Positions 35,477 to 44,538 of a DNA stretch of 64,000 nt are shown piece by piece (position 1 is the stretch's first letter; every line of letters starts with the position of its first letter). A program made the translations under genes and the position numbers. The DNA comes from Thermomonospora catenispora (GTDB taxonomy: Bacteria > Actinomycetota > Actinomycetes > Streptosporangiales > Streptosporangiaceae), in the NCBI RefSeq assembly GCF_006363815.1, contig NZ_RRYT01000004.1:184984-248983 (forward strand), given 5' to 3'. Below the pieces are notes generated by a model, which searched no databases, had not been told where the DNA came from, and was given only the letters and a program-made list of their open reading frames with translations.

Positions 35477-36325
35477 TCAGGACGGGTTCTTTTGCATGAC
35501 GTCCCACTCGGTGGAGCACAGACCGCAGTTCGGCCCGACGAACAGCTGCTCGGCGGTGGTATCGCCCTTGAGCCGCCCCCTCAGCCATGCGGAGCCGACC
35601 CGGCCGAACTCGCCGCCGTTCGGCTCGCTGAACGTCCCGAAGTGGCCGACGTCCAGGTTGCCCATGAAGGCGGGCAGTCCGGCGGGCGGCCGGCGCCAGT
35701 CGTCCATCGCGTTCGGGTAGGCGATGTCCGAAGGACCGCCGATGAAGTAGGCGATCGGGGCGTGCAGCCTGGACAGCCGCCAGTTCTCCGCGTCGCTCCG
35801 CAGGCCGCTGTTGTAGAGGACGGTGGTGGTCACCCGCCGGCCGGCGGACGCCTCGTAGGCTTCCAGACCACCGCAGGACTGGCCCATCATCGCGATCTTG
35901 GTGGTGTCGATCTTGCCGCGGTACTTGCCGTCGATCCGGCTGTTCTCCCTGATGGCCCAGTCGATGGCCTCGGTCAGCATCGAGGCGTCGGTCCGTCCGC
36001 TCCCGCCCGGCCGACCGTTGGCGATCACCAGGAAGCCGTGCGAGGCGAACTCTTTGAGGATGTTCTCGAACCACGTCCCATCGGCCCGGCATGCGCCGTT
36101 GCCCCAGGTCACGATCGGCAGCCGGATGCCCGAGGGCAGGACCTGCGGTCGGTAGGCGGTGTGGTTCCGCAGGCGGACGGTGGTCTCATGGTCGGCCGGA
36201 CAGGGGCCGGAGCCGCCGGGGGCGGCGTGCGCCGCCGGTGTGTGCAGCAGCGTGCCGAGCGGCGTGAAGGCGGCGGCCCTGGTCGAGCTGCTCGGCGAGC
36301 TCGGCATCCGCGCCCACACCGTCAT
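35477..36325 (-). CDS. Secreted alpha/beta hydrolase, 5' end probably rearranged
   Basis: The 282-residue reading from ATG 36325 has a complete mature region of the alpha/beta-hydrolase/lipase type. It has nucleophile elbow MMGQSCGGLEAY, YFIGGPSDIAYPN with the likely catalytic Asp region, NLDVGHFG with the His, and a conserved tail with NCGLCST. The probable signal cleavage follows PAAHA. The sequence before it (MTVWARMPSSPSSSTRAAAF) is a poor signal peptide. On the opposite strand it encodes a PaaX-like fragment, so the original 5' end may have been lost by deletion near 36240-36260. No good ribosome site is seen. It may be non-functional. Confidence 0.7.
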   Translation of the reverse strand: MTVWARMPSSPSSSTRAAAFTPLGTLLHTPAAHAAPGGSGPCPADHETTVRLRNHTAYRPQVLPSGIRLPIVTWGNGACRADGTWFENILKEFASHGFLVIANGRPGGSGRTDASMLTEAIDWAIRENSRIDGKYRGKIDTTKIAMMGQSCGGLEAYEASAGRRVTTTVLYNSGLRSDAENWRLSRLHAPIAYFIGGPSDIAYPNAMDDWRRPPAGLPAFMGNLDVGHFGTFSEPNGGEFGRVGSAWLRGRLKGDTTAEQLFVGPNCGLCSTEWDVMQKNPS

Positions 36326-36811
36326 GACCGCCCAAGCGGTGCCGAACGTCCCCCAGGGGATCGACCCGATCGACGCCTGGGACCCCTGGGGGAGCTGAGG
36401 AGCCGCTACGACGCCTTCATAGCCGCCTGGGAGCCGGTCCTCCGTCAGGTCCGGGACGGCGCCGTCCCCGCCGCCGCGTTGCGCGTCCGCACCGAGCTCA
36501 TGTACGCCTGGCCGCCCTTCCCCGGCCTCGACCCCGAGCTCCCCGCCGAGCTCCTTCCCGCCGATTGGCCCCGTGGCCGCGCCCATCAGGTCTTCGCCGA
36601 GCTGTACGACTCGCTGGGGCCGCCGACCGAGCGGCGGGTCCGGGACATCGTGGCCGCGCACGCTCCCGACTTGGCCCTTTGGTCCGCCACCACACCCATC
36701 GCCGCCCCTGCTGACCGGTCGCGAAGCCGTCGGGCCGAAGCGAGGGCGCCTCGGGTGGTCGACGAACGCGCTGTGGCGTGGGCGGCGCCCACCATGTTCC
36801 GCATGCCCTGA
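36264..36811 (+). pseudogene. PaaX-family regulator remnant
   Basis: Two frames together resemble PaaX/EstR-type regulators. 36264-36398 reads AALVELLGELGIRAHTVMTA, like part of the winged helix. After a frameshift near 36390 the next frame gives LRSRYDAFIAAWEPVLRQ, ELMYAWPPFPGLDPELPAELLPADWP and AHQVFAELYDSLG, the PaaX C-terminal domain. The segment between (about 200 residues in intact family members) is missing. The beginning overlaps the 5' end of the hydrolase gene on the other strand. Internal deletion plus frameshift indicate a decayed gene. Confidence 0.7.
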
Positions 36812-36895
36812 GGAAGACCCGGTCTTGGGGCTCTTCAGGGGTCGAAGTCCCAACCGGCATCTCCGAAATGCGGAGCCGCCGGAAACAGGCCTAGA

Positions 36896-36910
36896 AGAAT
36901 ATTCTAGAAT
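36896..36910. promoter_or_regulatory. A+T-rich palindromes upstream of the acyl-CoA dehydrogenase
   Basis: Overlapping palindromes AGAATATTCT (36896-36905) and ATTCTAGAAT (36901-36910) stand in G+C-rich surroundings 66-80 bp before the start. This is a plausible operator for a TetR-type regulator of fatty-acid or branched-chain catabolism. Confidence 0.5.
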
Positions 36911-36975
36911 TTTGTTCGACGAGGTCGGTGTCCCGCCGGCCACACCTGCACCCAGCCATAGGAAGGGAGCGCGCC

Positions 36976-38127
36976 GTGCGCCGGACGCTGTTCAACGAGG
37001 ACCACGAGGCCTTCCGGCAGACCATCAGGGACTTCATCGAGGCCGAGGTCGCCCCCGTCTACCACGAGTGGGAGGCCGCCGGTCATCCGCCGCGCGACTT
37101 CTACTACAAGCTCGGTGAGCTGGGCGTCTTCGGTATTCAGGTGCCCGAGGAGTACGGCGGCGCCGGCGAGACCAGCTTCAAGTACCAGGCGATCATCTCC
37201 GAGGAGTGCGCCCGCGCCGCGGTGAGCTTCGGCGGCTACGGCGTGCACGTCAACCTGGTGCTCCCCTACCTGCTCAAGTACGCCAACGAGGAGCAGAAGA
37301 AGCGCTGGCTGCCGCCGTTCGTCACCGGCGAGACGATGTTCGCCATCGCGATGACCGAGCCCGGCACCGGCTCGGACCTGGCGGGCATCCAGACCACCGC
37401 CGAGCGAGACGGCGACCACTACATCCTCAACGGCGCCAAGACCTTCATCACCGGTGGCGTGCTCGCCGACCGGGTGCTGGTGGTGGCGCGCACCTCCCCG
37501 CCGAGCCCGGAGAACCGCCGCGCGGGCCTGTCGATCCTGGTGGTGGACACCAAGAGCGAGGGCTACTCGGTGGGCCGCAAGCTGGAGAAGATCGGGCTGC
37601 GCAGCTCCGACACCGCCGAGCTGTCGTTCAACGACGTGCGCGTCCCGGTGGAGGACCTGCTCGGCGAGGAGGGCCGCGGGTTCGAATACCTCACCCACAA
37701 CCTGGCCGAGGAACGGCTGGGCATCGCGGTCTCCGCCTACGCCTCGGCCGCGGCCGCCGTCGAGTTCGCCAAGAAGTACGTCCAGGAGCGCACCGTCTTC
37801 GGCAAGCCGGTCTCCTCGTTCCAGAACACCAAGTTCGTGCTCGCCGAGTGCGCGACCGAGGTCGAGGCCGCCCGTTCGATGGTGGACCGGGCGATCGAGG
37901 CCCTGGACGCCGGTGAGCTCACCCCCGCCGACGCCGCCATGACCAAGCTGTTCTGCACCGAGGTGCAGGCCCGGGTCGTCGACAAGTGCCTGCAGCTGCA
38001 CGGCGGCTACGGCTACATGCTCGAGTATCCGATCGCCCGCCTGTACACCGACGCCCGCGTCACCCGGATCTACGGCGGCACCAGCGAGGTCCTCAAGACC
38101 ATCATCTCCAAGTCGATCGGCGTCTGA
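36976..38127 (+). CDS. Acyl-CoA dehydrogenase
   Basis: This 383-residue flavoprotein is of normal family length. It has GVFGIQVPEEYGG, FAIAMTEPGTGSDLAGIQTTA (FAD/substrate region), KTFITGG, RTVFGKPVSSFQNTKF and the C-terminal LQLHGGYGYMLEYPIARLYTDAR with IYGGTSEV. GTG 36976 has GGAAGGGAG six bases upstream. It catalyses alpha,beta-oxidation of an acyl-CoA with electron transfer to ETF; chain specificity cannot be read. It stands alone, next to a PaaX remnant and possible TetR operator. No partner ETF or CoA ligase is adjacent. Confidence 0.94.
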   Translation: MRRTLFNEDHEAFRQTIRDFIEAEVAPVYHEWEAAGHPPRDFYYKLGELGVFGIQVPEEYGGAGETSFKYQAIISEECARAAVSFGGYGVHVNLVLPYLLKYANEEQKKRWLPPFVTGETMFAIAMTEPGTGSDLAGIQTTAERDGDHYILNGAKTFITGGVLADRVLVVARTSPPSPENRRAGLSILVVDTKSEGYSVGRKLEKIGLRSSDTAELSFNDVRVPVEDLLGEEGRGFEYLTHNLAEERLGIAVSAYASAAAAVEFAKKYVQERTVFGKPVSSFQNTKFVLAECATEVEAARSMVDRAIEALDAGELTPADAAMTKLFCTEVQARVVDKCLQLHGGYGYMLEYPIARLYTDARVTRIYGGTSEVLKTIISKSIGV

Positions 38128-38169
38128 GCACGGCCGACCTCCACCGCCCCCGCCGCCGGGCACGCGCCC

Positions 38170-39123
38170 TCAGCGGCGGGGGCCGTTCTCCAGCGCCGCA
38201 CGATCCCAGCCGCCCAGATCGGCGGCCGCGGCATAGGTGGCGTCCAGAAAACGCGCGACCGTCTGCTCAGGATCCGCTGCGTCGGCCACCGCCTCGTACG
38301 GCAGCAGGAACTGGCGGTACTGCGGGCTGTAGAACGCTGCCGCCGGACCGGCGGGCCGGGCGGCGTAGCCGTCCGGCTCAGGGTAGGCGTAGGCGTAGAA
38401 CGCGCCCTCCTCCCCGCCTCCGGGCCAAAAACCGCAGCTGGCCACCTCGTGGGAGTAGCTCTCGGTCATCACCCAGTCCGGGCAGTTGGGGAAGCCGCCG
38501 GGATGCGGCGGGGCCGGCCGCCCGGAGAACCGGGTGCAGGCCAGGTCGAACGAACCCCAGAAGAAGTGCACCGGGCTGACCTTGCCGACGAAGCCCGAGC
38601 GGAAGCGGCCGAGGACCCGATGGGCCTGCACCAGCTGCCGCCAGAACGCCTGCGCCGCCTCCGGGTCGTAGGCGGCGTGCAGACGATCCTCGGCGAAGGG
38701 AATGGCCCGTTCCACCTCGTTGGGCCTGGCCCGGATGCGGGTGGGGATCCCCAGCTCCCGCAACGCGGCCATGACCTCGGCGTAGAACCGCGCGACCGGC
38801 ATCGGCTCCAACGCCAGCCGGCGGACCTCCCCGTCGCTGACGCGGATGAGCAGCCGGTGGTCGAGGAAGTCGAACTCGATCTCAAAGAGCCCGCGCTCGC
38901 ACGGGATCGCCGACGTGGTCAGCCCGCGCGGGCCGACGTACAGGGTGACGTGCCACCAGTGGTTGAGCGGCGGCGTGCGGACCATCCGGATCTTGCCGAC
39001 GATCTGGGTCCACATGTGCAGCGTGTCGCGGGTCTCGGTCCACTCCGCCGTCCGCAGCCGCGGCCACGCCGACGCTCCGGTCCCGTTCCGGGACGCCGTC
39101 CGCTCGCTCTTCGTCTCGCTCAT
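38170..39123 (-). CDS. DUF5996 family protein
   Basis: The 317-residue protein matches DUF5996. It starts with WPRLRTAEWTETRDTLHMWTQIVGKIRM, then PPLNHWWHVTLYVGPRGLTT and VHFFWGSFDLACTRFSGR, with FYSPQYRQFLLPYEAV near the C-terminus. It is soluble, without signal peptide, and of unknown function. A GGGGGGAGGG site precedes the ATG. It is convergent with the acyl-CoA dehydrogenase and downstream of a SpoIIE-type phosphatase on the same strand. Confidence 0.9.
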   Translation of the reverse strand: MSETKSERTASRNGTGASAWPRLRTAEWTETRDTLHMWTQIVGKIRMVRTPPLNHWWHVTLYVGPRGLTTSAIPCERGLFEIEFDFLDHRLLIRVSDGEVRRLALEPMPVARFYAEVMAALRELGIPTRIRARPNEVERAIPFAEDRLHAAYDPEAAQAFWRQLVQAHRVLGRFRSGFVGKVSPVHFFWGSFDLACTRFSGRPAPPHPGGFPNCPDWVMTESYSHEVASCGFWPGGGEEGAFYAYAYPEPDGYAARPAGPAAAFYSPQYRQFLLPYEAVADAADPEQTVARFLDATYAAAADLGGWDRAALENGPRR

Positions 39124-39250
39124 CGTCCCTCCCCCCGGCCGGGGGCGGCCCTCGCGTCGCCGTCGTCTTCCATGCCCCGCACCAGGAGACGAACCCTCGA
39201 CCCGACCACGCCCTCGGCCGCGTCGGCGTCCCGGACCGCGAAGGGGGCGG

Positions 39251-40501
39251 TCAGCCCGCCGGGATGACGAGGCGGCTGGCGTCGCCGCCGCGCCATTCGA
39301 CCAGCAGCAGCGTCGCGTCGTCGGTGGTGACCCCGCCGCGTTCCCGCATGAGGGTGTGGGAGAACGTCCGCACCGCCTCCCGCACGTTCGCGCCGCCGGG
39401 CGAGACCCGTTCGATGACCTCGATGAGGCGGTCCTCGCCGAACTGCTCCCCCTCGGCCCACCGCTCCTCGACGAGCCCGTCGGTGAAGAACAGCAACCGG
39501 TCGCCCGGCTGCAGGTCCAGCTCGCTGATCTGCGGCTGGGCGCCGCCGAAACCGACCGGCAGCGTCCCGGGACCCTCCAGCCGCCGGATCACCTTTCCGC
39601 CGCGCAGCAGAAGCGGCGGGGGATGACCGGCGTTGACCCACTCCAGCCGACCCGTGGCGATGTCCAGCCGCGACATCTGTGCGGTGACGAACTGCTCGGG
39701 ACCGAACTGCTGGTCGATGGCCTTGTCCATGTAGGCGTACAGCTCGGCCAGCCCGATGTCGGTCCGCCGGGCGTGCCGGTAGGCGCCGATGGCGACGGTG
39801 GCCAGCACGGCGGCGTTCAGCCCGTGCCCCATCGCGTCGATGACGGCCAGGTGCAGGATGTTCTCGTTGAGGACGTAGTCGAAGCTGTCCCCGGCGATGT
39901 CGTAGGCGGGTTCGAGGATCCCGGCGACGGCCACCCGGGCGGCGGTCATGGACAGCGGAGGCAGCAGCGACCACTGGATCTCGGCGGCCACGGTCATCGC
40001 CTCCCGGCGCCGCACCCGGGAGAACAGGTCGGTGTAGCCGTTCTTGGCCGCCATCAGAGCGCCGACCAGACCGGCCAGCCGCCGCAGCAGCCGCCGGTCG
40101 TCGTCGGAGGGGGAGTCGAGGGTCAACGCCAGCACCCCGACGTGGTCGCCGCTGTTGAGCAGCGGCAGATACACCCGGACGCCGTCGTCCATCGGGCTCT
40201 CGACGGACTCCCCCCGCAGAAAGGCCCGGCCCGCCGGGGAGCCGTCGATGTCCTGGGGCTCCCCGAGCACCAGCCTGCTGCCCGGCAGCGGCGTCAACGT
40301 CAGCTGGTCGTAGTCCTGCAGGAGAATGGAGACGTCCCGGCCCCCGATCTTGGCGATCTCCTCGGCGACCAGCGGCGCGAGCAGCCGCGGCGGCAGGTCG
40401 TGCGCCTGGTCCAGCAGCGCGCCCGACAGCTGCTCGCCGAAACCCTCCGGATGATCCCCCGACTCCTCAGGCGACCGTCGTTCGCCATCCGCCATGACCA
40501 C
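39251..40501 (-). CDS. GAF-like/SpoIIE PP2C phosphatase
   Basis: This 416-residue protein has an N-terminal GAF-like sensor (about 35-150: DVSILLQDYDQLTL, VRVYLPLLNSGDHVGVLALTL) and a C-terminal SpoIIE/RsbU-type PP2C domain (about 170-410). The PP2C domain has metal-site residues in DIAGDSFDYV and VIDAMGHGLNA, then HPPPLLLRGG, LLFFTDGL and TTDDATLLLVEW. GTG 40501 has AAGGGGG six bases upstream. Such phosphatases dephosphorylate anti-anti-sigma proteins; the STAS protein at 29385-29750 is a possible but unproven partner. Confidence 0.92.
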   Translation of the reverse strand: MVMADGERRSPEESGDHPEGFGEQLSGALLDQAHDLPPRLLAPLVAEEIAKIGGRDVSILLQDYDQLTLTPLPGSRLVLGEPQDIDGSPAGRAFLRGESVESPMDDGVRVYLPLLNSGDHVGVLALTLDSPSDDDRRLLRRLAGLVGALMAAKNGYTDLFSRVRRREAMTVAAEIQWSLLPPLSMTAARVAVAGILEPAYDIAGDSFDYVLNENILHLAVIDAMGHGLNAAVLATVAIGAYRHARRTDIGLAELYAYMDKAIDQQFGPEQFVTAQMSRLDIATGRLEWVNAGHPPPLLLRGGKVIRRLEGPGTLPVGFGGAQPQISELDLQPGDRLLFFTDGLVEERWAEGEQFGEDRLIEVIERVSPGGANVREAVRTFSHTLMRERGGVTTDDATLLLVEWRGGDASRLVIPAG

Positions 40502-40657
40502 GTGATTCCCCCTTGCCGGCCGTTCTACGATCCCCCGACCGCGAAGGTGCGAAGATCATCGGTCTCGACCATCGGCACAGCACCTCATCGTCAGGCGATC
40601 AAGGACCGGATGTCCGAATCGACGGTCGGCGAGCGCATCCGCCCCTAGGCTGCAGTC

Positions 40658-41278
40658 ATGGCGAAGTACTTCGACGTTCACCCCGACGACCCCCAGCCCC
40701 GGGCGCTCCGTCAGGTGGTCGACCTGCTGCGCGCGGACGGGCTGATCGTGTACCCGACGGACTCGTGTTTCGCGCTCGGATGCCGGCTGGGCAACAAGAA
40801 GGGCATCGACCGGATCAGGGAGATCCGCGACCTGGGCAGCGGCCACCACTTCACCCTGGTGTGCAAGGACTTCGCCCAGCTCGGACAGTTCGTCCAGATC
40901 GGCAACGCGCTGTTCCGCTCGATCAAGGCGGCGACCCCCGGCGGCTACACGTTCATCCTGCCGGCGACCAAGGAGGTGCCGCGCCGGCTGCTGCACCCCA
41001 AGAAGAAGACCGTCGGGGTGCGCATCCCCGACCACACCGTCGCGCAGGCGCTGCTGGCCGAGCTCGGAGAGCCGCTGCTGTCGAGCACCCTGATCCTGCC
41101 CGGCGAGGAGGAGCCCATGACCCAGGGCTGGGAGATCAAGGAGAGGCTCGACCACGCGGTGGACGCCGTGGTCGACTCCGGCGAGTGCGGCTCCGTGCCG
41201 ACCACGGTCGTCGACTTCTCCCGCGGCGAGGCCGAGATCGTCCGCACGGGCACCGGAGACCCGTCGCTCTTCCTGTAA
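40658..41278 (+). CDS. YciO-type Sua5/YrdC-family protein
   Basis: This 206-residue YrdC-domain protein has LIVYPTDSCFALGCRLGNKKGIDRI, YTFILPATKEVPRRLL, KKTVGVRIPDH and LLSSTLILPGEEEP. The replacement of the usual Sua5 pocket residues and the length put it nearer YciO than the tRNA t6A synthase TsaC, so the role is uncertain. A TAGGCT -10-like hexamer ends six bases before ATG, suggesting a leaderless transcript. Confidence 0.88.
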   Translation: MAKYFDVHPDDPQPRALRQVVDLLRADGLIVYPTDSCFALGCRLGNKKGIDRIREIRDLGSGHHFTLVCKDFAQLGQFVQIGNALFRSIKAATPGGYTFILPATKEVPRRLLHPKKKTVGVRIPDHTVAQALLAELGEPLLSSTLILPGEEEPMTQGWEIKERLDHAVDAVVDSGECGSVPTTVVDFSRGEAEIVRTGTGDPSLFL

Positions 41279-41303
41279 GGCGGATCGCACGCGCCGCCGC
41301 CCC

Positions 41304-41597
41304 TCACAGCGGCTCGGTCACCCACCGCCAGCCGGCGTCGTCGCACACCATCCGGATGAGCCGGGCGCCGCCGACATCGTCCAGCTCGGACACCGCCCGG
41401 ACCAGCCGGCGGTGGAAGTCGGAAGGCGGACGCCTGCCGGCCGTCCCGTCGATCAGCGTCACGCTCTGTCTCGCCTCGTCGCGGAGCTGGGCCGTCAGCC
41501 TGTCGCCGTCCAGCCGCACGATGACGATCGCATCCGCTCTGACCATGTCACGGCCGTCGGCCGTCGCGATCCACACCCCGGCACCGGTGCCGCTCAT
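41304..41597 (-). CDS. Small uncharacterised protein
   Basis: This 97-residue soluble protein begins MSGTGAGVWIATADGRDMVRAD and continues VIVRLDGDRLTAQLRDEARQSVTLIDG. The repeated short beta-strands suggest a small beta-rich fold, with a C-terminal DDAGWRWVTEPL. ATG 41597 has GGAGG eight bases upstream; a longer frame lacks such a site. No family is recognised. It is convergent with the YciO-type gene. Confidence 0.7.
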   Translation of the reverse strand: MSGTGAGVWIATADGRDMVRADAIVIVRLDGDRLTAQLRDEARQSVTLIDGTAGRRPPSDFHRRLVRAVSELDDVGGARLIRMVCDDAGWRWVTEPL

Positions 41598-42076
41598 GGG
41601 GACCACCTCCAACCTGGGAATTCGGGGTCCCGATCCCCAGGATCGCACGCCGGGCGGCCGCTCTCACCCGCCGGGACGCCGCGGCGCCCTCGGCGACGCC
41701 CCGCGGGACCCGGCCGGTCGCCCAGGCGGAACGATCTTTCGGTGCAGGGAAGGGGAACCGGCTTTTCCGGAGCGAGCACGACTGCGCGGCCGTGAAGAAC
41801 CTCTCTATGCATTGCGGGGTGTCCCGGCCTTGCCCCGCTCGGGATGTTGGTTTCAGGAGCCTTCGCTCTGCTTCTTCCCTGCTCGCAGGATCGACCGATC
41901 CTCAAGACGCGCTCCTGAACGGTTCGAGTCCGTCCATGTCGGCACGGTTGCGCGCCGCACAAGAGTTCGCCGAGGCCCCGAGGAGTGGCGGATGAGGCGC
42001 GGCATGGCGAGTACAGGAGGGTCTCCACAGAGGTGCGGATGTCCAGGATCCCTCGGCTCTTCCCACGGCGACGGTC
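41598..42076. other. Intergenic region with a nested inverted repeat
   Basis: No convincing gene. Between 41852 and 41919 an outer stem TTCAGGAGC/GCTCCTGAA encloses an inner stem AGGATCG-AC-CGATCCT (41887-41902). The region is less G+C-rich than genes nearby and could form a branched RNA. Confidence 0.5.
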
Positions 42077-42301
42077 ATGGCGGTGACGGCGGCCGTCACG
42101 GTGTTCGCCGCGGGGGCACCGGCTCAAGCCGACCAGGCCGCGTGCATGAAATGCCTGGTGTACGAGGGCTGCATCATCGGGCCTGGTGTGACGAAGGCGT
42201 GTGCTCGAGGCCACGATCCCGGGAGGTGCGAGAGCGAGTTGAGGGCCCTGGGGGTCCGCTCGGATCACGCCAGGACCGCGTGCCGGTCGGCCGGCAATTA
42301 G
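42077..42301 (+). CDS. Small secreted Cys-rich protein, start displaced
   Basis: The 74-residue frame reads as a hydrophobic signal core ending APAQA, then a 56-residue mature part with six Cys (CMKC, C, C, C, C) and a final HARTACRSAGN. The frame lacks a positively charged start. One base out of phase, ATG 42039 encodes MSRIPRLFPRRRSW, an ideal signal n-region with AGAGG upstream, which would join the core if one base were shifted near 42073. So either a frameshift mutation or an assembly error has split the gene. The family is not recognised. Confidence 0.5.
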   Translation: MAVTAAVTVFAAGAPAQADQAACMKCLVYEGCIIGPGVTKACARGHDPGRCESELRALGVRSDHARTACRSAGN

Positions 42302-42695
42302 AGCGTTCCCCGAGGGGGGACGGAGGCGTTCGCCGAGGCGCACAGCCGGACGGGCGAGCGAGGCCGGCGGTCGTCAAGGGCGCTGACGCCGGCGGTGAGG
42401 AACCGAGGGCGGCGGCCTTCTCATTCACCGCCTTCAGCGCAGCCGAGGCCCTGGAGCGCTGTCAGTGGGACGGGCCGTCGTCGGCGACCGATCGATGACC
42501 TGGTGATCTCCGGACCGGAGGGGCACGGGGCGGCCGGCGGGCGTGAAAGCGGTCGCCGGTCCCGCGGGGGCGCCCGCACGGCGAGGGGTCTTGTGCCGGT
42601 CGTGTCGGTTGCGAGGACTGCTGGGAGTGGGAACGGGGCCTGTGACACCGCCGCGGCCGGCGAACGTGGCCGAGGCATCCCCGGAGCTGGCCGGT
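42302..42695. other. Stretch without recognisable gene
   Basis: Open frames here have no recognisable domains or ribosome sites and change frame repeatedly. It precedes a decayed gene and may be degraded coding sequence. Confidence 0.45.
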
Positions 42696-43133
42696 ATGGC
42701 CACGCGGCTGCACCCTCGTCCGGGGACGCCGACGGTGCACGACGGCTCGGTGGGCGGGCCGTTGCTGTGGCCGGCCGATGAGCTCGCCGAACGCGTCCGC
42801 CTGTGGGCGAAGCGGGAGGGTCTGAACTACGAAGGGGACGTGGCGACGGCGCCCGGCTGGAAGGTCGGCGGATGGCCCGCGCCATGGACTTTCTGCGGCC
42901 CTCCCGAGCCGGGAGAGCTGCACTGCGGCTGCGGTGCTCCGCTGGGGCCGCTGCTCACCATCGACAGCAGCTAATGGGACGGCGGCACCAGGAGCTGGCG
43001 GCCGATCGAGGAGGACGGCAGCCCGTCTCGGCATGGGAGACCGACCGAGGCGGTCATCGGCCGCGGCTACCGGCTGCAGATCTACCGGTGCGCAGTCTCC
43101 TCCGAGCACCCGCCGGTCGCCGAGATGCAATGA
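42696..43133 (+). pseudogene. Decayed hypothetical gene with internal TAA
   Basis: ATG 42696 reads MATRLHPRPGTPTVHDG and VGGPLLWPADE, then APGWKVGGWP, CGAPLGPLLTIDSS and a TAA at 42972-42974. After the stop the same frame continues as WDGGTRSWRPIEEDG and ends with GYRLQIYRCAVSSEHPP to TGA 43131. This resembles a family of actinomycete proteins of unknown function (possibly DUF1963/YwqG-like) in which the blocks are continuous and the middle is longer. So this copy has a nonsense mutation and probably an internal deletion. Confidence 0.65.
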
Positions 43134-43352
43134 GGCCCCTCGGCGGGAGGGGAGCGCGGTCCACGGGCCGATCCTCAGGGCCCGCCATGGCCGCACACCG
43201 CGCTATGCCCGGAGCGGCCGACGGCGGGCCCGGCGAGGGCTCTGCGGACGGGAGCGCCGAGGGCGTCCGTTGCCGGGACCTTCCAGGTCCCGGCAGCGCC
43301 CCTGATCGCGACGCCCCCGTCCCCACCCGTGGACACGGCGTGTCGGCAAGGT

Positions 43353-44522
43353 TCAAGGCCGGAGCCCGCCGAAGAAGGCGCGGATGTCGGCGACCATGAG
43401 GTCGGGGGCCTCCAGCGCCGCGAAATGCCCGCCGCGCCGGTACTCGGCCCAGTGCACCACGTTGTGCACCCGCTCGGCCAGCGGTCGCACCGAGTGGTCG
43501 GTGGGGAAGACCGCGACACCGGTCGGCACCGTGCCGCGCTCGCGCGGCGCCCACATGGCGGGGTCGTTGAAACGCTCGTAGTAGGTGTGGGCGGCGGAGC
43601 CGGCCGTGCCGGTGAACCAGTAGATGCTCACGTCGGTGAGGATGCGGTCGCGGTCCACCGCGTCCTCGGGGAGCTCGGCGGACGGATCGGTCCAGTCCTT
43701 GAACTTCTCCACGATCCAGGCGAGCTGGCCGACGGGGCTGTCGTGCAGCGCGGCCGCGATGGTCTGCGGGCGGGTGCCCTGCAGCTGCATGTAGGCGCCC
43801 AGCTCCCGCTGCCACCGCTGCATCCCCTCCAGCCGCGCGCGCTCGGCGTCGGTCAGCGCCGCCATGGTCTCCGCGTCGCCGTCGGGGAAGGTGAGCAGCC
43901 CGTTGACGTGCACCCCGATCACATGGTCCGGCGCGGCGCGGCCCATCAGCGGCGCGATGAACGCGCCGACGTCACCGCCCTGCACGCCGTAGCGGTCATA
44001 CCCCAGACGGGCCATCAGGCGCGTCAGCGCCGTCGCGGTGCGGGTGTCGTTCCAGCCGGTGCCGGGCGGCGGACCGGAGAAACCGTAGCCGGGCAGGGAC
44101 GGGATCACCAGGTGGAAGGCGTCACGGGCGGAGCCGCCGTGCGCGACCGGGTCGGTGAGCGGACCGATCAGATCCCAGAACTCCACGATCGATCCGGGCC
44201 AGCCGTGCAGCAGCATCAGCGGCACGGCGTCGGGCTCGGGCGAGCGCACATGCACGAAGTGCACGTTCGCGCCGTCGAGCACGGTGGTGTAGTGCGAGAA
44301 GCGGTTGAGCGACGCCTCCTAGGCCCGCCAGTCGAAACCGTCGGCCCAGTACCCGGCGAGGTCGCGCAGGTAGTCGGCGGGGACGCCGCGTTCCCAGCCG
44401 GTGCCGGGCGGCTGCGGGGCCCAGCGGGTGCGGTGCAGCCGGTCGCGCAGGTCGTCCAGGTCGGCCTGCGGGACGTGGACGCGGTACGGCTCGATCGGCG
44501 CGGCAGAGTGCGGGTTCGTCAT
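43353..44522 (-). pseudogene. Epoxide hydrolase gene interrupted by an amber codon
   Basis: The minus strand encodes a complete epoxide hydrolase of about 389 codons: an EHN-type N-terminal segment from MTNPHSAAPIEPYRV to ADGFDWRA, then TAG (at about 44319-44321), then [10 protein letters not shown] in the same frame. The alpha/beta-hydrolase domain has [16 protein letters not shown] (nucleophile Asp), TDPSAELP and GGHFAALE (His). CAG to TAG would be a single transition. Everything else is intact. The divergent WYL regulator and a shared palindrome suggest a formerly regulated pair. Confidence 0.85.
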
Positions 44523-44538
44523 GTCCGCGACGCTACGA

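Noticed and set aside
36904..38163. Minus-strand open frame opposite the acyl-CoA dehydrogenase
   Set aside because: Shadow of a highly conserved plus-strand gene.
42543..42695. N-terminal extension of the decayed gene at 42696
   Set aside because: The added residues show no similarity to the family, which begins at the LHPRPG block.
43353..44522. Pyrrolysine or programmed amber recoding in the epoxide hydrolase
   Set aside because: One TAG at a likely CAG position, no pylTSBCD genes seen, and other nearby genes are also decayed.
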